DNA of 64,000 bases from Saccharopolyspora endophytica (GCF_018070075.1 NZ_JAGPXE010000009.1:248001-312000), one strand, 5' to 3'; shown: positions 25,231 through 36,980, numbered from the stretch's first letter. A program made the numbers and translations. The notes: generated by a model from the letters alone, not told the origin.

Positions 25231-25884
25231 GTGAAGACGGATTTCGAAGAGCTCTTCCGGATTTCGGAGGAGAACCGTCGGCTGGCGGCGGACATGTTCG
25301 CCTCGTTGACGCCGGAGCAGTGGACGACGCCGAGCCTGTGCGCGGGGTGGACCGTGCGGGAGGTGGCAGCGCACCTGCTCGCTCCGCTCGAAACCCGGTT
25401 CAGCTGGTTTCGCGTGCTGCGCACGGTCGTTCGCTACCGCGGTGACCTCGACCGGTACGTCGACGAGCAGACCCGCGAATGGGCCGAGCGTCCCACCGAC
25501 GAGCTCGTGGCCGGCCTGCGCCGGCTGGCCGGGCGGCAGTTGAACGTGCCGTTCGTCGGGCCCTTCGGTCCGATGACCGACACGTGCATCCACCTGCGCG
25601 ACGCCGCCCGGCCGCTCGGCCTCGACGTCAACCCGCCGCCGAGCTCGTGGCGACCGGCGCTGGACTTCCTCACCACCACGAACGGCGCTCGCGCCTTCCT
25701 GCCCGCCAGCCGCCTCACAGGCCTGCGACTCATCGCCACCGACCAGGACTGGGCCTGGGGCGACGGTGGTGAGATCCACGGCCCGAGCGAGGCGTTGACG
25801 CTGGCCGTCACCGGACGGTCGGTCGCACTGCCCGACCTCGAAGGCCCGGGCGTCGAGACCCTCGGGAGCCGGATCACGAGCTGA
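25231..25884 (+). CDS. Maleylpyruvate isomerase family (mycothiol-dependent) protein
   Basis: A 217-residue protein of the TIGR03083/MDMPI-N family: RRLAADMFASLTPEQW, the motif PSLCAGWTVREVAAHLLAP with the first metal-type His near residue 50, and DTCIHLRDAARPLG with a second His and Asp/Arg. The fold is shared with DinB-like metalloenzymes, and proteins of this type act on mycothiol conjugates. The GTG at 25231 lacks a good ribosome binding site, so the start may be different. The intergenic repeat array lies just upstream. Confidence 0.85.
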   Translation: MKTDFEELFRISEENRRLAADMFASLTPEQWTTPSLCAGWTVREVAAHLLAPLETRFSWFRVLRTVVRYRGDLDRYVDEQTREWAERPTDELVAGLRRLAGRQLNVPFVGPFGPMTDTCIHLRDAARPLGLDVNPPPSSWRPALDFLTTTNGARAFLPASRLTGLRLIATDQDWAWGDGGEIHGPSEALTLAVTGRSVALPDLEGPGVETLGSRITS

Positions 25885-25892
25885 GCTCGGAC
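25869..25892. repeat. Left copy of 24-bp direct repeat flanking the fkbM-like gene
   Basis: The segment beginning CCGGATCACGAGCT recurs at 27041-27064 in the same orientation with 22 of 24 bases identical. Each copy covers the stop codon of a neighbouring gene (the mycothiol-family gene here). The stretch 25893-26201 that follows has no gene I can support; it is less GC-rich than its surroundings and may be imported flank. Confidence 0.6.
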
Positions 25893-26201
25893 CGCATCCC
25901 CAGGATCGTCCACTTCGGACGGTAATCGCGGGCGTTGCCGCCCTCCCGAGGAGGCGGGCTCAATCGTGCAGTCCCCTGTGGCGCCTCCACGGCCAAGGCC
26001 GCTCCACGATCCACACGACGTTGCCGGCAAGTCCGGGATGGACGCGAAGATCGTCGTCCGGAAAAGAACGCACCGAACCTTGAGGGTAGAACTCCGGTTC
26101 TGGCCCTCATGTCGGCGCGCACCCCGCTCGTTAGACTTCGATCGTCTGAAACGGCCTCGGAAATCGACAAATCCGGCGCAGCTCCCAGCAACCACCGAAG
26201 G

Positions 26202-26990
26202 ATGAGCATCGTGCACACCACCACCGCGCCCACGAATCCGCCTTTAAGCCCACCGCGCAAGCGGCTCTCGGCAATTGCGGGCTCCTTGCGCGCTGCGGCA
26301 TCGGTTTCGCTGGCTGAACCGGAATTGCGAGGGCTGTCGCAGCTGGTGCGGCCCGGTGATGTCTGCTTCGACATCGGTGCCGCGTACGGGATGTACAGCT
26401 TCAGCCTGGCGCAACTGGTCGGACCGTCCGGTGCGGTGCACTCGTTCGAACCGCAGCCTAAACCTCGGCGAATTCTGCGCACCGGCGTCCGCGCTTCGAA
26501 CCTGGAGAACGTGCACGTCATCGATGCTGCGGTCGGTGAAAGTTCCGGTGAACTGGAGATGTCCTTGCCGGTGAAGTTCGGTTTCGCCCCGATCCACGGG
26601 CATGCGCACGTCAACGACGGAGTGCGGCAAAGCCGACCGAATTCCACTGTCACCCGCACCCGCAGCTGGTCCACCCCGATTCGGTCGGTCGACGAGTTCT
26701 GCGCGGAGAACTCGATCTCGCGCGTCGACTTCATGAAGGTCGACGTGGAAGGATTCGAACCGACCGTCATCTCCGGCGCAAGGGAGATCATCGAGAAGAA
26801 CCGACCGATCTTGCTCCTGGAGATCGAAGATCGCCACCTCTCCCGGTATTCCACCACCGCCGCCGAATTCACCGCCACGCTGCGGTACCTGGGATATCGA
26901 ATGCACGTGTGGAATCGGCAGGAATGGGTTCTCGCCGAAACCGTCACCTCGGATCGGCGCAACTACCTGTTCACCTCCGAGACCCCCTGA
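26202..26990 (+). CDS. FkbM-family SAM-dependent methyltransferase
   Basis: A 262-residue methyltransferase: GDVCFDIGAAYGMYSF is the SAM-binding motif I with FDIGA-x-x-G, HSFEPQPKPRRIL follows as motif II, and DFMKVDVEGFEPTVISGA is the FkbM signature, ending LLLEIEDRHL. The family O-methylates sugars, lipids or natural products; the substrate is not evident. The ATG at 26202 lies close to GAAGG, and a GTG three codons later has better spacing. Codon use is less GC-biased than neighbours and 24-bp direct repeats flank the region, so recent acquisition is likely. Confidence 0.85.
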   Translation: MSIVHTTTAPTNPPLSPPRKRLSAIAGSLRAAASVSLAEPELRGLSQLVRPGDVCFDIGAAYGMYSFSLAQLVGPSGAVHSFEPQPKPRRILRTGVRASNLENVHVIDAAVGESSGELEMSLPVKFGFAPIHGHAHVNDGVRQSRPNSTVTRTRSWSTPIRSVDEFCAENSISRVDFMKVDVEGFEPTVISGAREIIEKNRPILLLEIEDRHLSRYSTTAAEFTATLRYLGYRMHVWNRQEWVLAETVTSDRRNYLFTSETP

Positions 26991-27040
26991 CGCGGTTGCG
27001 GCGCTGGGCCGCAATTCACCCGCGTCGAACGCCAAGTTGG

Positions 27041-27064
27041 CCGGATCACGAGCTCAGCGCGGAC
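27041..27064. repeat. Right copy of 24-bp direct repeat flanking the fkbM-like gene
   Basis: Matches 25869-25892 at 22 of 24 positions, same orientation, and covers the helR stop codon. See the left copy. Confidence 0.6.
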
Positions 27065-29199
27065 AGGACCTCGGGGAGCGGTTCGGCGTGCACGACTCCC
27101 AGCCTCTGCGTCGCCCGGGTGAGGGCGACGTAGAGCTCCGCGACACCTCGGTCGCCTTCGGCCAGGATCCGGCCCGGTTCGACCACGAGAACCGCGTCGA
27201 ACTCCAGTCCCTTGGTCTCTGCGGGCGGGACAGCACCTGGGACGCCCCGCGGCCCGATGACGACGCTGGTGCCCTCGCGCACCGCCTCCTGCCGGTTGAA
27301 CTCCTCGATGGCAGAGGACATCTCGTCCTCCGCGACCTGGCGGCGCCAGGGCGCGACCCCGCAGGAGCGGACCGAGTCCGGGGGCGCCACGTCGGGGGCG
27401 AAATCGGCCAGCAGCGACGCCGCGACCTGCATGATCTCCGCCGGGGTGCGGTAGTTGACCGTCAGCTCCCGGTACGCCCAGCGGCCGGGGACGTAGCGTT
27501 CCAGCATCGCGCCCCACGCCACGGCACCCGCCGCTGAGCGACGCTGCGCCAGGTCCCCGACCACGGTGAACGAGCGACTGGGGCATCGGCGCATCAGGAC
27601 TCGCCAGTCCATTTCGGACAGTTCCTGCGCCTCGTCGACGACGACGTGCCGGTAGGTCCAGTCCCGGTCGGCAGCGGCGCGTTCGGCGAGATCGCGGGTG
27701 TCGTGCTCGACGAAGCGCTCCGCCAGGTCTTCCGCGTGCAGCAGGTCCTGGGCGAGCAGGTGATCTTCGTCGTCCATCATGTCGTGCCGCTCGGTCTGCA
27801 TGATCTCCAGGACCCCGGCGGCGTACTCGGCCTCGACGGCTCGTTCCGGGGCCTCCGGGTCGGACGTCTTCACGACGCCCAGCAGGTCGACGAGCTCGTC
27901 GAGCAGCGGGACGTCGGAGACCGTCCACGCCTGGCCATCGGCGCGGTGCAGCGACTCCGCACCGACCGCCCGCGACCGCTCCGCAGAGGAGTACACCTCT
28001 GCCAGGAGCTGCTGCGGGGTGAGGATCGGCCACAGCTCGTCGAGGGCCTCGGTGAAGGCCGGGTGCTCGCCCAGCTCGGTCAGCAGATCGGCCCGCAGGT
28101 TCTCCCACACCTCCTTGTTGTCCCTGGTCAACCAGCCCTTGCCGATGCGGCCGATAGCGCGTTCGGTGAGCACGTAGGTGACGATGTCGGTGAACACCGC
28201 GCGCGCCTCGTTGTGCGGCAGTCCGCTGTCGCGGGCCTCCTCGCGCGCCCACTCGACGGTCGCGGCGTCGATGCGGACCGTCACGTCCTCCAGCTCGATG
28301 TGCAGCGGCTGCTCCGGCAACCGCTGGCGGTCGGCGACCGCCGCGCGGAGCACGTCGAGGATCTTCAGCGAGCCCTTGAGCTGCGCGACCTCCGGTGCGT
28401 CCTCGGCCGTGACGTGCAGGCCGGGCACCAGGTCTCCGGTGGTGGCGAACACGACGTCGGACTCCCCCAGCGACGGCAGGACGCGGCCGATGTGGGTGAG
28501 GAACGCCGGGTTCGGGCCGACGACCAGCACGCCGCTGCGCTCCATCCGCTCGCGCTGCGTGTAGAGCAGGTAGGCGACGCGGTGCAGCGCGACGACGGTC
28601 TTGCCGGTCCCCGGCCCGCCCTCGATGACCAGCACACCCGCGTGGTCGAGCCGGATGATGCGGTCCTGCTCGGACTGGATGGTGGCGACGATGTCGCGCA
28701 TCCCCTCCCCGCGCGGAGCGTTGACCGCGGCGAGCAGCGCCGCATCACCACCGGTTTCGCCGTCCGGGCGCCCGAGGACCTCGTCGGTGAAGTCGGTGAC
28801 CTGGCGGCCTCGGGTGTGGAACTGGCGTCGCCGGCGCATGTTCTCCGGGCTTGCCGCGGTGGCGACGTAGAACGGGCGTGCCGCCGGGGCACGCCAGTCC
28901 AGCAGCAGCGGCCGGTAGTCGTCGTCGGAGTCGAACAGCCCGATCCGACCGATGTAGCGGCGCTCGCCGTCGACCGCGTCGAGCCGGCCGAAGCACAGGC
29001 CCTGGTCGGCCACGCCGAGCCGCTTGAGCTCCCTGGCCTGCGCCCGGACCTCCACGTCACGTTCCATCGCCGACGCGCCGGTCCCCCGCAGCGCGTGCGC
29101 GTAGCGCGTCTCGACCCGCGCGCGTTCGGCGTCGAGCTGTTCGTAGAGCTCCGCGACGTAGGCGCGTTCGGACGCCAGTTCTTGTTCGTGCTGGGACAC
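27046..29199 (-). CDS. helR: HelR-type RNA polymerase-recycling ATPase (HelD-like helicase)
   Basis: A 717-residue superfamily 1 ATPase. A charged coiled coil opens the protein (residues 1-45), then the HelD-type N-terminal region, Walker A GGPGTGKTVVALHR near residue 210, Walker B VVVDEAQELS, VVGDLAQR, LTVNYRTP and the final VALTRATQRLGVVHAE. HelD proteins enter RNA polymerase, push out nucleic acid and rescue stalled enzyme; the HelR branch also displaces rifamycins and gives resistance. Assignment to HelR is strengthened by the rifamycin-associated element upstream. The GTG at 29199 has GAGG 5 bases before it; longer readings would run through that promoter region. Confidence 0.88.
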   Translation of the reverse strand: MSQHEQELASERAYVAELYEQLDAERARVETRYAHALRGTGASAMERDVEVRAQARELKRLGVADQGLCFGRLDAVDGERRYIGRIGLFDSDDDYRPLLLDWRAPAARPFYVATAASPENMRRRRQFHTRGRQVTDFTDEVLGRPDGETGGDAALLAAVNAPRGEGMRDIVATIQSEQDRIIRLDHAGVLVIEGGPGTGKTVVALHRVAYLLYTQRERMERSGVLVVGPNPAFLTHIGRVLPSLGESDVVFATTGDLVPGLHVTAEDAPEVAQLKGSLKILDVLRAAVADRQRLPEQPLHIELEDVTVRIDAATVEWAREEARDSGLPHNEARAVFTDIVTYVLTERAIGRIGKGWLTRDNKEVWENLRADLLTELGEHPAFTEALDELWPILTPQQLLAEVYSSAERSRAVGAESLHRADGQAWTVSDVPLLDELVDLLGVVKTSDPEAPERAVEAEYAAGVLEIMQTERHDMMDDEDHLLAQDLLHAEDLAERFVEHDTRDLAERAAADRDWTYRHVVVDEAQELSEMDWRVLMRRCPSRSFTVVGDLAQRRSAAGAVAWGAMLERYVPGRWAYRELTVNYRTPAEIMQVAASLLADFAPDVAPPDSVRSCGVAPWRRQVAEDEMSSAIEEFNRQEAVREGTSVVIGPRGVPGAVPPAETKGLEFDAVLVVEPGRILAEGDRGVAELYVALTRATQRLGVVHAEPLPEVLSALSS

Positions 29200-29285
29200 G
29201 TGTTCCTCGCAATTGATCGATTCCCCCAGCCGGGCACCGCGTTTTCGCTGGTCTCGGCCCAGGCCGAGCATTGTGCGGCGCACCC

Positions 29286-29306
29286 GGGGCCTTGCCGCAA
29301 GTCCCC
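29286..29306 (-). promoter_or_regulatory. Rifamycin-associated element (RAE) upstream of helR
   Basis: A 21-base near-perfect inverted repeat: GGGG, one base, CTTGC-C-GCAAG core, one base, CCCC (plus-strand reading). The match to the RAE described upstream of rifamycin-inducible genes in actinomycetes is close (from memory: GGGGCTTGC, centre, GCAAG, CCC). It lies ~87 bases before the helR start. On the minus strand its TTGCGG could act as a -35 with CACAAT 19 bases on, so the element may overlap the promoter. Confidence 0.78.
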
Positions 29307-29554
29307 CCACCCCCTGTAAGATGAGAGCGGGAAGAGGGGATCTGCTCTCTCACCGTTCCGCCGCAATTCTTCGGCAAATCCGTCGCGCCTCTTGCCGATC
29401 AGCCGATCGCATCCGGTCGTTCCCGCTGATCGCGCCGCCCCGGGTGTGACCCGCGGTCACGCCGCTGCGGTCCCCGGAACGTGATGTTGCGTGCCCGACC
29501 GTCACGCGCGGACATTCGATCTCGTCACTGTTTCCACTGTGGAGGGATGAGAAC

Positions 29555-29764
29555 ATGTGCGCCAGTTGGCGAATTCCGGCTTGCGAGCGTCACGGTGAGG
29601 TCGTGGTGACGCTGCTGGTGCGGGACGAGATCTCCGTCGCCCAGGAGGGCGTGGAGGTCGTGGTCGCGCGCAGCCAGCTCACCGACGTCGCCGACAAGCT
29701 CTACTTCCTCGACCAGGCGTTCCGCGCCGAGGCCCGCGACGTGGTGGAAGCGCTGTGCGACTGA
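29555..29764 (+). CDS. Small unknown protein
   Basis: A 69-residue acidic protein with a beta-hairpin-like start (GEVVVTLLVRDEISV, EVVVARSQL) and a C-terminal helix (DQAFRAEARDVVEAL). GGAGGGA precedes the ATG at 29555 with good spacing. It overlaps the following lipoprotein start (TGATG), so the two are coupled. Divergent from helR. No family recognised. Confidence 0.55.
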   Translation: MCASWRIPACERHGEVVVTLLVRDEISVAQEGVEVVVARSQLTDVADKLYFLDQAFRAEARDVVEALCD

Positions 29765-30561
29765 TGACCTGCCTGATGCTGTGGGCGCTGCTCGCGGGCT
29801 GCGCGACCGAGGTGCCGGAACGGCCCGAGGACCTGTTCTGGGAGGTCTACCGGCGGCAGGCCACCCAGCCCGTCGTGCACACCCGCCGCGAACGCTTCAC
29901 CACCCCCGAGACCGCCGCGACGCGCCGGATGGTGCTGGTCAGCGACGAGATCTTCGACCACCGGTCGGGGCACCACGTCGGGACCAGCATCGAGCACTGG
30001 CGCGGTGAGAGCGTCGTGCGGACCAGGTGCGTCGACGGCGTCCGCCACGGCTACCGGCCCTCCCGCAAGACGTGGGACGAACCCGAATCGAGCTCGTTGT
30101 GCCAGGTCAGCACACGTCCGCTGCTCGGCGACGGGATCATTCCCGGGGGCCTGTCGGACTCGCAGGCCGACGCGGTGGTGGAGTCGCTGCGCGGCGAGCA
30201 CCGGTTCCTCATCCCGCTGCCACCGACCCCGGTCGACGTCGGCGGCAAGCGCTACCTGCGGATTCCGGTGCGGGCGCGTCCCACCGAGCACGACGGCACG
30301 GCGTGGGACATGCAGCACCTGCTGTTCGCGCTGCACGACGCGGGCGTGGACCCGAGGACGTACCCGTTCCAGCCCGCCGACGACACCGGGGCCGGCGCGG
30401 ACCTGACCTACTTCGTCGATCCGGCCACGCTGCTGCCCGCCTTCGTCCACCGCCAGATGCTGCCCGCGCCGGGGCCGGTGGTGCGGGTCGAATACGTCCG
30501 CCCGGCACGGCTTCCCGCTGATCCGCTGGCCGACGTGACCCCGTGGGCGCTGAGCTGGTGA
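29764..30561 (+). CDS. Putative lipoprotein of unknown function
   Basis: About 265 residues. The N-terminus MLWALLAGCATE carries an L-A-G-C lipobox with a very short signal peptide. The body is a soluble, strand-rich domain with two Cys residues (VVRTRCVDG and SLCQVS). I chose the ATG at 29764, which overlaps the previous stop; a GTG three codons earlier is possible. No family recognised. Confidence 0.62.
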   Translation: MTCLMLWALLAGCATEVPERPEDLFWEVYRRQATQPVVHTRRERFTTPETAATRRMVLVSDEIFDHRSGHHVGTSIEHWRGESVVRTRCVDGVRHGYRPSRKTWDEPESSSLCQVSTRPLLGDGIIPGGLSDSQADAVVESLRGEHRFLIPLPPTPVDVGGKRYLRIPVRARPTEHDGTAWDMQHLLFALHDAGVDPRTYPFQPADDTGAGADLTYFVDPATLLPAFVHRQMLPAPGPVVRVEYVRPARLPADPLADVTPWALSW

Positions 30562-30585
30562 CCCCACCGCCGCCGCGAAGACCCG

Positions 30586-30772
30586 GATTACCGCCGTAAT
30601 CAGAACCCCGAAAACCGCCGTAATCGGGTACCCGGAAAACCGCCGTAATCGGGTCCCCGAAAACTGCCGTAATCGGGTTCCCGAAAACTGCGGTATTCCG
30701 GGGCCTGAGAACTGCGGTATTCCGGAAGCCTGAAGCCGCCGTGAATCGGGTGGCTGGTAACCGGGGTGATTC
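30586..30772. repeat. Decaying 24-25-bp tandem array of GAWWAC-N4-GTAATC elements (second locus)
   Basis: Seven recognisable units start at 30586, 30610, 30635, 30659, 30683, 30707 and 30732, each 24 or 25 bases apart, with an eighth, poorer unit near 30756. The first is GATTACCGCCGTAATC, the exact reverse complement form of the unit at 25000; later ones drift (GAAAACTGCCGTAATC, GAGAACTGCGGTATTC). The linkers are GGGTCCCC-like and 8-9 bases long. The array fills the gap between two convergent lipoprotein genes. Confidence 0.9.
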
Positions 30773-30811
30773 GGGGGTGTTGAGGGTGGGGGTGGGTGTT
30801 GGAGGGGTGGG

Positions 30812-31168
30812 TCAGCCGTCGCCGCCTCGTGACTTCTTGTCCTCGCTGCGGGGTTCCGGCGGGTTGACCGTCACGGTGACCGGGACCGAACCGGGCACCG
30901 GGATGGTGCGCACGTCCTCGGCGACCCGGTCGGCGGCGGCCATGATGGATCCGGCGCTGTCGGAGTCCAGCGCGCCGTCGGCGACCGCCTCGGCGATCTC
31001 GCGATGCAGCGCGGCCAGCGCGGTCTCGGTGTCGAGGCGGTTCTGCGCCAGGGCCGCGGCCTTCACCTCGGCGACGCGGGCGCTCAACCGCGTCCGCACC
31101 TGCGGGTCGTCACCGCAGCCGGCCAGCACGAACCCGACCAGGAGCAGGACGGGCAGCAACCGGTTCAT
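30812..31168 (-). CDS. Small lipoprotein downstream of the Ser/Thr kinase
   Basis: A 118-residue lipoprotein with a classic signal peptide and lipobox (LLPVLLLVGFVLAGC, Cys 18), then a helical Ala-rich body and a Pro/Glu-rich tail. It overlaps the kinase stop by 4 bases (ATGA). It could be a partner of, or sensor for, that kinase; this is inference from coupling. No family recognised. Confidence 0.72.
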   Translation of the reverse strand: MNRLLPVLLLVGFVLAGCGDDPQVRTRLSARVAEVKAAALAQNRLDTETALAALHREIAEAVADGALDSDSAGSIMAAADRVAEDVRTIPVPGSVPVTVTVNPPEPRSEDKKSRGGDG

Positions 31169-32247
31169 CCGCGCACCAGCCTCTCCAGGTTGGCCAGGTC
31201 CACGGGCAACCGATCGACACCGGGACTCCCGGAAACCGGCGGCAATCCGGGTGTTTCGGACCTCTCGGGCCAGAAGGCGACGAGGAGCGCGGCCAGGGCC
31301 ACCACCACGAGCAGTCCGGCCGCGATCGGTGCGACCGGCGGTTGCGAGGGTTGCGGCTGGATCGGCATCGACTGCGTCGGCGGGCGGTGCGCCCGCTGCT
31401 GCGGGATGCGCGGAGGCGGTGCCGGGAGCGGCGGCGGGACCGGGGCGATGACCTCGGTGGTGCGGCCGTTGAGCAGGTCACCGGCCTGCTCGGCGGTGAT
31501 GCGGCGCGCCGGGTCGGCGGCGAGCATCGCGAGCAGACCGCGCCGCAGGCGAGCGGGGATGCTGAACGGGATCTGCGGCGGGCGGACCAGCCGCGCCACT
31601 GCCGCGTCCGGCCCGCCCGGGTACTCCACGCGCCCGGTCACGCACTCCAGCAGCACCAGGCCCAGCGCGTACACGTCGGCCGGGAACCCCACGTCACCAC
31701 CGGAAACCTGCTCCGGAGCCATGTAGGTGGTGGTGCCGACGACCATGCGCGAGTCGGTCAGCCGGCCCGCCGCGTCGGCCAGTCGCGACACCCCGAAGTC
31801 GGCCAGGTAGGCGCGGCCGTCGTTGCCGATGAGGACGTTGGTGGGCTTGACGTCGCGGTGCACGACGTCGTTGCCGTGCACGTAGGCCAGCACGTCGGCG
31901 AGCTTGCCCCCGATGTCGGCGACGTCCTCGGGACGCATCGGCCCGGACTCGGTGACGTCGGCCAGCGTGCCGCCCTCGATCAACTCCATGATCAGGAACA
32001 GCTCGTCCTCGTCGGCGCTGAAGTCGTGCACCGTCACCAGACCCGGGTGGCTCAGCCCCGCCAGGATGCGCGCTTCCTCCGCGAAGCGCTTGCGCCCCAA
32101 CTCATCGGTCGCCGAGCGGAAGACCTTGGCCGCGACCAACCGCTGCAGGCGGGTGTCCATCGCCCGGTGGACGTCGGCCATCCCGCCGCCACCGAGACGA
32201 GACCCCAACCGGTACCGCGCGCCCAGCAGCGGAGCATCGTCGGTCAT
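31165..32247 (-). CDS. PknB-type membrane serine/threonine protein kinase
   Basis: A 360-residue receptor-type kinase. The kinase domain (about 10-265) has the Gly-rich loop LGGGGMADVH, the Lys in VAAKVF, the catalytic loop HRDVKPTNVL, DFGVSRL and APEQ. A Pro-rich linker follows, then one transmembrane helix (about 308-327) and a short extracellular tail of ~30 residues with no PASTA domain, so it is not the main PknB. It is cotranslated with a small lipoprotein. Target unknown. Confidence 0.93.
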   Translation of the reverse strand: MTDDAPLLGARYRLGSRLGGGGMADVHRAMDTRLQRLVAAKVFRSATDELGRKRFAEEARILAGLSHPGLVTVHDFSADEDELFLIMELIEGGTLADVTESGPMRPEDVADIGGKLADVLAYVHGNDVVHRDVKPTNVLIGNDGRAYLADFGVSRLADAAGRLTDSRMVVGTTTYMAPEQVSGGDVGFPADVYALGLVLLECVTGRVEYPGGPDAAVARLVRPPQIPFSIPARLRRGLLAMLAADPARRITAEQAGDLLNGRTTEVIAPVPPPLPAPPPRIPQQRAHRPPTQSMPIQPQPSQPPVAPIAAGLLVVVALAALLVAFWPERSETPGLPPVSGSPGVDRLPVDLANLERLVRG

Positions 32248-32460
32248 CGAGCCAACCCTCCGAACCCCTCAACACAGCGACCCTAACGGGTGAAGATCAC
32301 TCCGCGATCACCAGCTTGCACCCCTCCAACGAGCCGGCCGGACACCGGTGATCACCGGAAGAATCCCCGCTGCTCAGGCGATTCCGGCCACGACGGGGAG
32401 GTTCGGAGCACCCGCCGAACAGCAGCCACCAGCGATCACCCGAACGGAGCAGTTCATTCA

Positions 32461-32476
32461 AATTTCGCGCGAAATT
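32461..32476. repeat. 16-bp perfect palindrome (single copy of the AATTTCGCGCGAAATT element)
   Basis: AATTTCGCGCGAAATT, extended to 24 bases with one mismatch pair, in the ~560-base gap between the pyrF end and the kinase start. The same 16-mer occurs twice at 49457 and 49495. The A/T ends are unusual in this GC-rich sequence. Confidence 0.85.
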
Positions 32477-32535
32477 CGAACGCCCCGGACACCCGACCGC
32501 CGGCCACTGCTGGGCACGACCAGCGGCTACGACGC

Positions 32536-32740
32536 GAGGACGTGCTGAGGAAACGCCAGCCACGGAAGTCCCAGCCTCGCGGCGACTCGACGAAGACCAC
32601 CTCGGTTGGCGGAACGCCACGACAACGTCAGATCCGCTGTCCGGCGATCTCCACGAGCTCGGCCGCGTCCTTGAGCCGAACTCGAGCGTGGAGCCGTCGG
32701 TGGGTTCATCGTTCAGCCAGAGCAGCCGAGCTCGACCGCA
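32536..32740 (-). pseudogene. Probable decayed gene remnant
   Basis: On the minus strand, coding-like peptide segments appear in successive frames: LLWLNDEPTDGSTLEFG (near 32731-32680), KDAAELVEIAGQRI ending in a stop at 32628-32630, and PTEVVFVESPRGWDFRGWRF (32611-32552). No single frame joins them and no start is present. The pattern suggests frameshifted remains of a small gene between pyrF and the kinase. I cannot name a family, and this could be chance in GC-rich DNA. The rest of the 32248-32811 gap holds the palindrome and the pyrF terminator; the bases nearest 32248 presumably include the kinase promoter. Confidence 0.3.
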
Positions 32741-32759
32741 TCGGGAATTCGGCGCGAAA

Positions 32760-32800
32760 CACCCGTCCCCGGCGCGAATGTGTCGTGCCGGGGACGGGTG
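32760..32800 (-). terminator. Terminator after pyrF, end of the pyr operon
   Basis: A 14-bp perfect stem (CACCCGTCCCCGGC / GCCGGGGACGGGTG) with a 13-base loop, starting 12 bases past the pyrF stop. On the minus strand it is followed by TTTCGCGCC, a short T-run. Confidence 0.82.
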
Positions 32801-32811
32801 TTGTGGTCGGC

Positions 32812-33663
32812 TCAGTCGTTGAGCTGGTGGTTGATGTCGTCTGCGAGGCGGGTGTGGGTGTCCCGCAGGGACTTCACCTCCGGGCCGTGGCGGAGGACGT
32901 CTCGCGACGTGGTCGGGAGGACGTGCGGGAGGGCTCGGCCGAAGACGGCCTTGAGGTCCCGGACCGTGGCGCCCTGGGCGCCGAGGCCCGGGGCGAGGAT
33001 GGGGCCGTTGAGGTCGGAGAAGTCCAGCTCCCCCGCGGGGATGGTGGCGCCTGCCACCACGCCCACGTGCCCCATCGGCTCCTTGCCCAGGTTGCTCTCC
33101 GCCGCGGAGTCCACGATGTACTGGCCGACCGTGTCGCCGCTGCCGTGGACCGACTGCTGCAGGCCCACGCCCTCCGGGTTGGAGGTGCGGGCCAGCACGA
33201 ACACGCCCCTGCCGTTCTGCTCGGCCAGGCCGATGGCCGGGGCCAGCGAGCCGTAGCCGAGGTACGGCGAGACCGTGATCGCGTCGACCGCCAGCGGGGC
33301 GCGCTCGTCGAGGTAGGCCATCGCGTAGGCCGTCATCGTCGAGCCGATGTCGCCGCGCTTGACGTCCAGCAGCACCAGCGCACCGGCCTGCTGCGACTCC
33401 GCGATCACCTTCTCCAGCACCGCGATGCCCGCGGACCCGTAGGCCTCGAAGAACGCCGACTGCGGCTTGAGCAGCGCCACCCGGTCGGCCAGCGCCTCCA
33501 CCACGGTCATCGCGAACCGCTCCAAGGCCTGGGGGCTCTCCCCCAGCTGCCAGGCGTGCAGCAGCGACGGGTGCGGGTCGATGCCCACGCACAGCGGCCC
33601 GCGCCGGCTCACCGCATCGGCGAGCCGGGCGCCGAAGCCGGCGCGCAGCGGAGCATCAGGCAT
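32812..33663 (-). CDS. pyrF: Orotidine 5'-phosphate decarboxylase (type 2)
   Basis: Last step of UMP synthesis. A 283-residue type 2 enzyme (the larger, mycobacterial type) with LCVGIDPHPSLL, the catalytic LLDVKRGDIGSTM near residue 100, and a late A-P-G-L-G-A-Q-G. It is 6 bases downstream of carB and ends the pyr operon before a strong terminator. Confidence 0.96.
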   Translation of the reverse strand: MPDAPLRAGFGARLADAVSRRGPLCVGIDPHPSLLHAWQLGESPQALERFAMTVVEALADRVALLKPQSAFFEAYGSAGIAVLEKVIAESQQAGALVLLDVKRGDIGSTMTAYAMAYLDERAPLAVDAITVSPYLGYGSLAPAIGLAEQNGRGVFVLARTSNPEGVGLQQSVHGSGDTVGQYIVDSAAESNLGKEPMGHVGVVAGATIPAGELDFSDLNGPILAPGLGAQGATVRDLKAVFGRALPHVLPTTSRDVLRHGPEVKSLRDTHTRLADDINHQLND

Positions 33664-33669
33664 CGCCGC

Positions 33670-36980
<3,311 letters not shown>

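Noticed and set aside
26745..26760. GGATTCGAACC, a tRNA T-loop-like sequence
   Set aside because: It encodes VEGFEP of the FkbM motif; no acceptor or anticodon stem can be formed around it.
30586..30772. CRISPR-like periodic repeats
   Set aside because: Repeat period is 24-25 bases with 8-9-base linkers that are themselves similar; no unique 30-40-base spacers and no cas genes.
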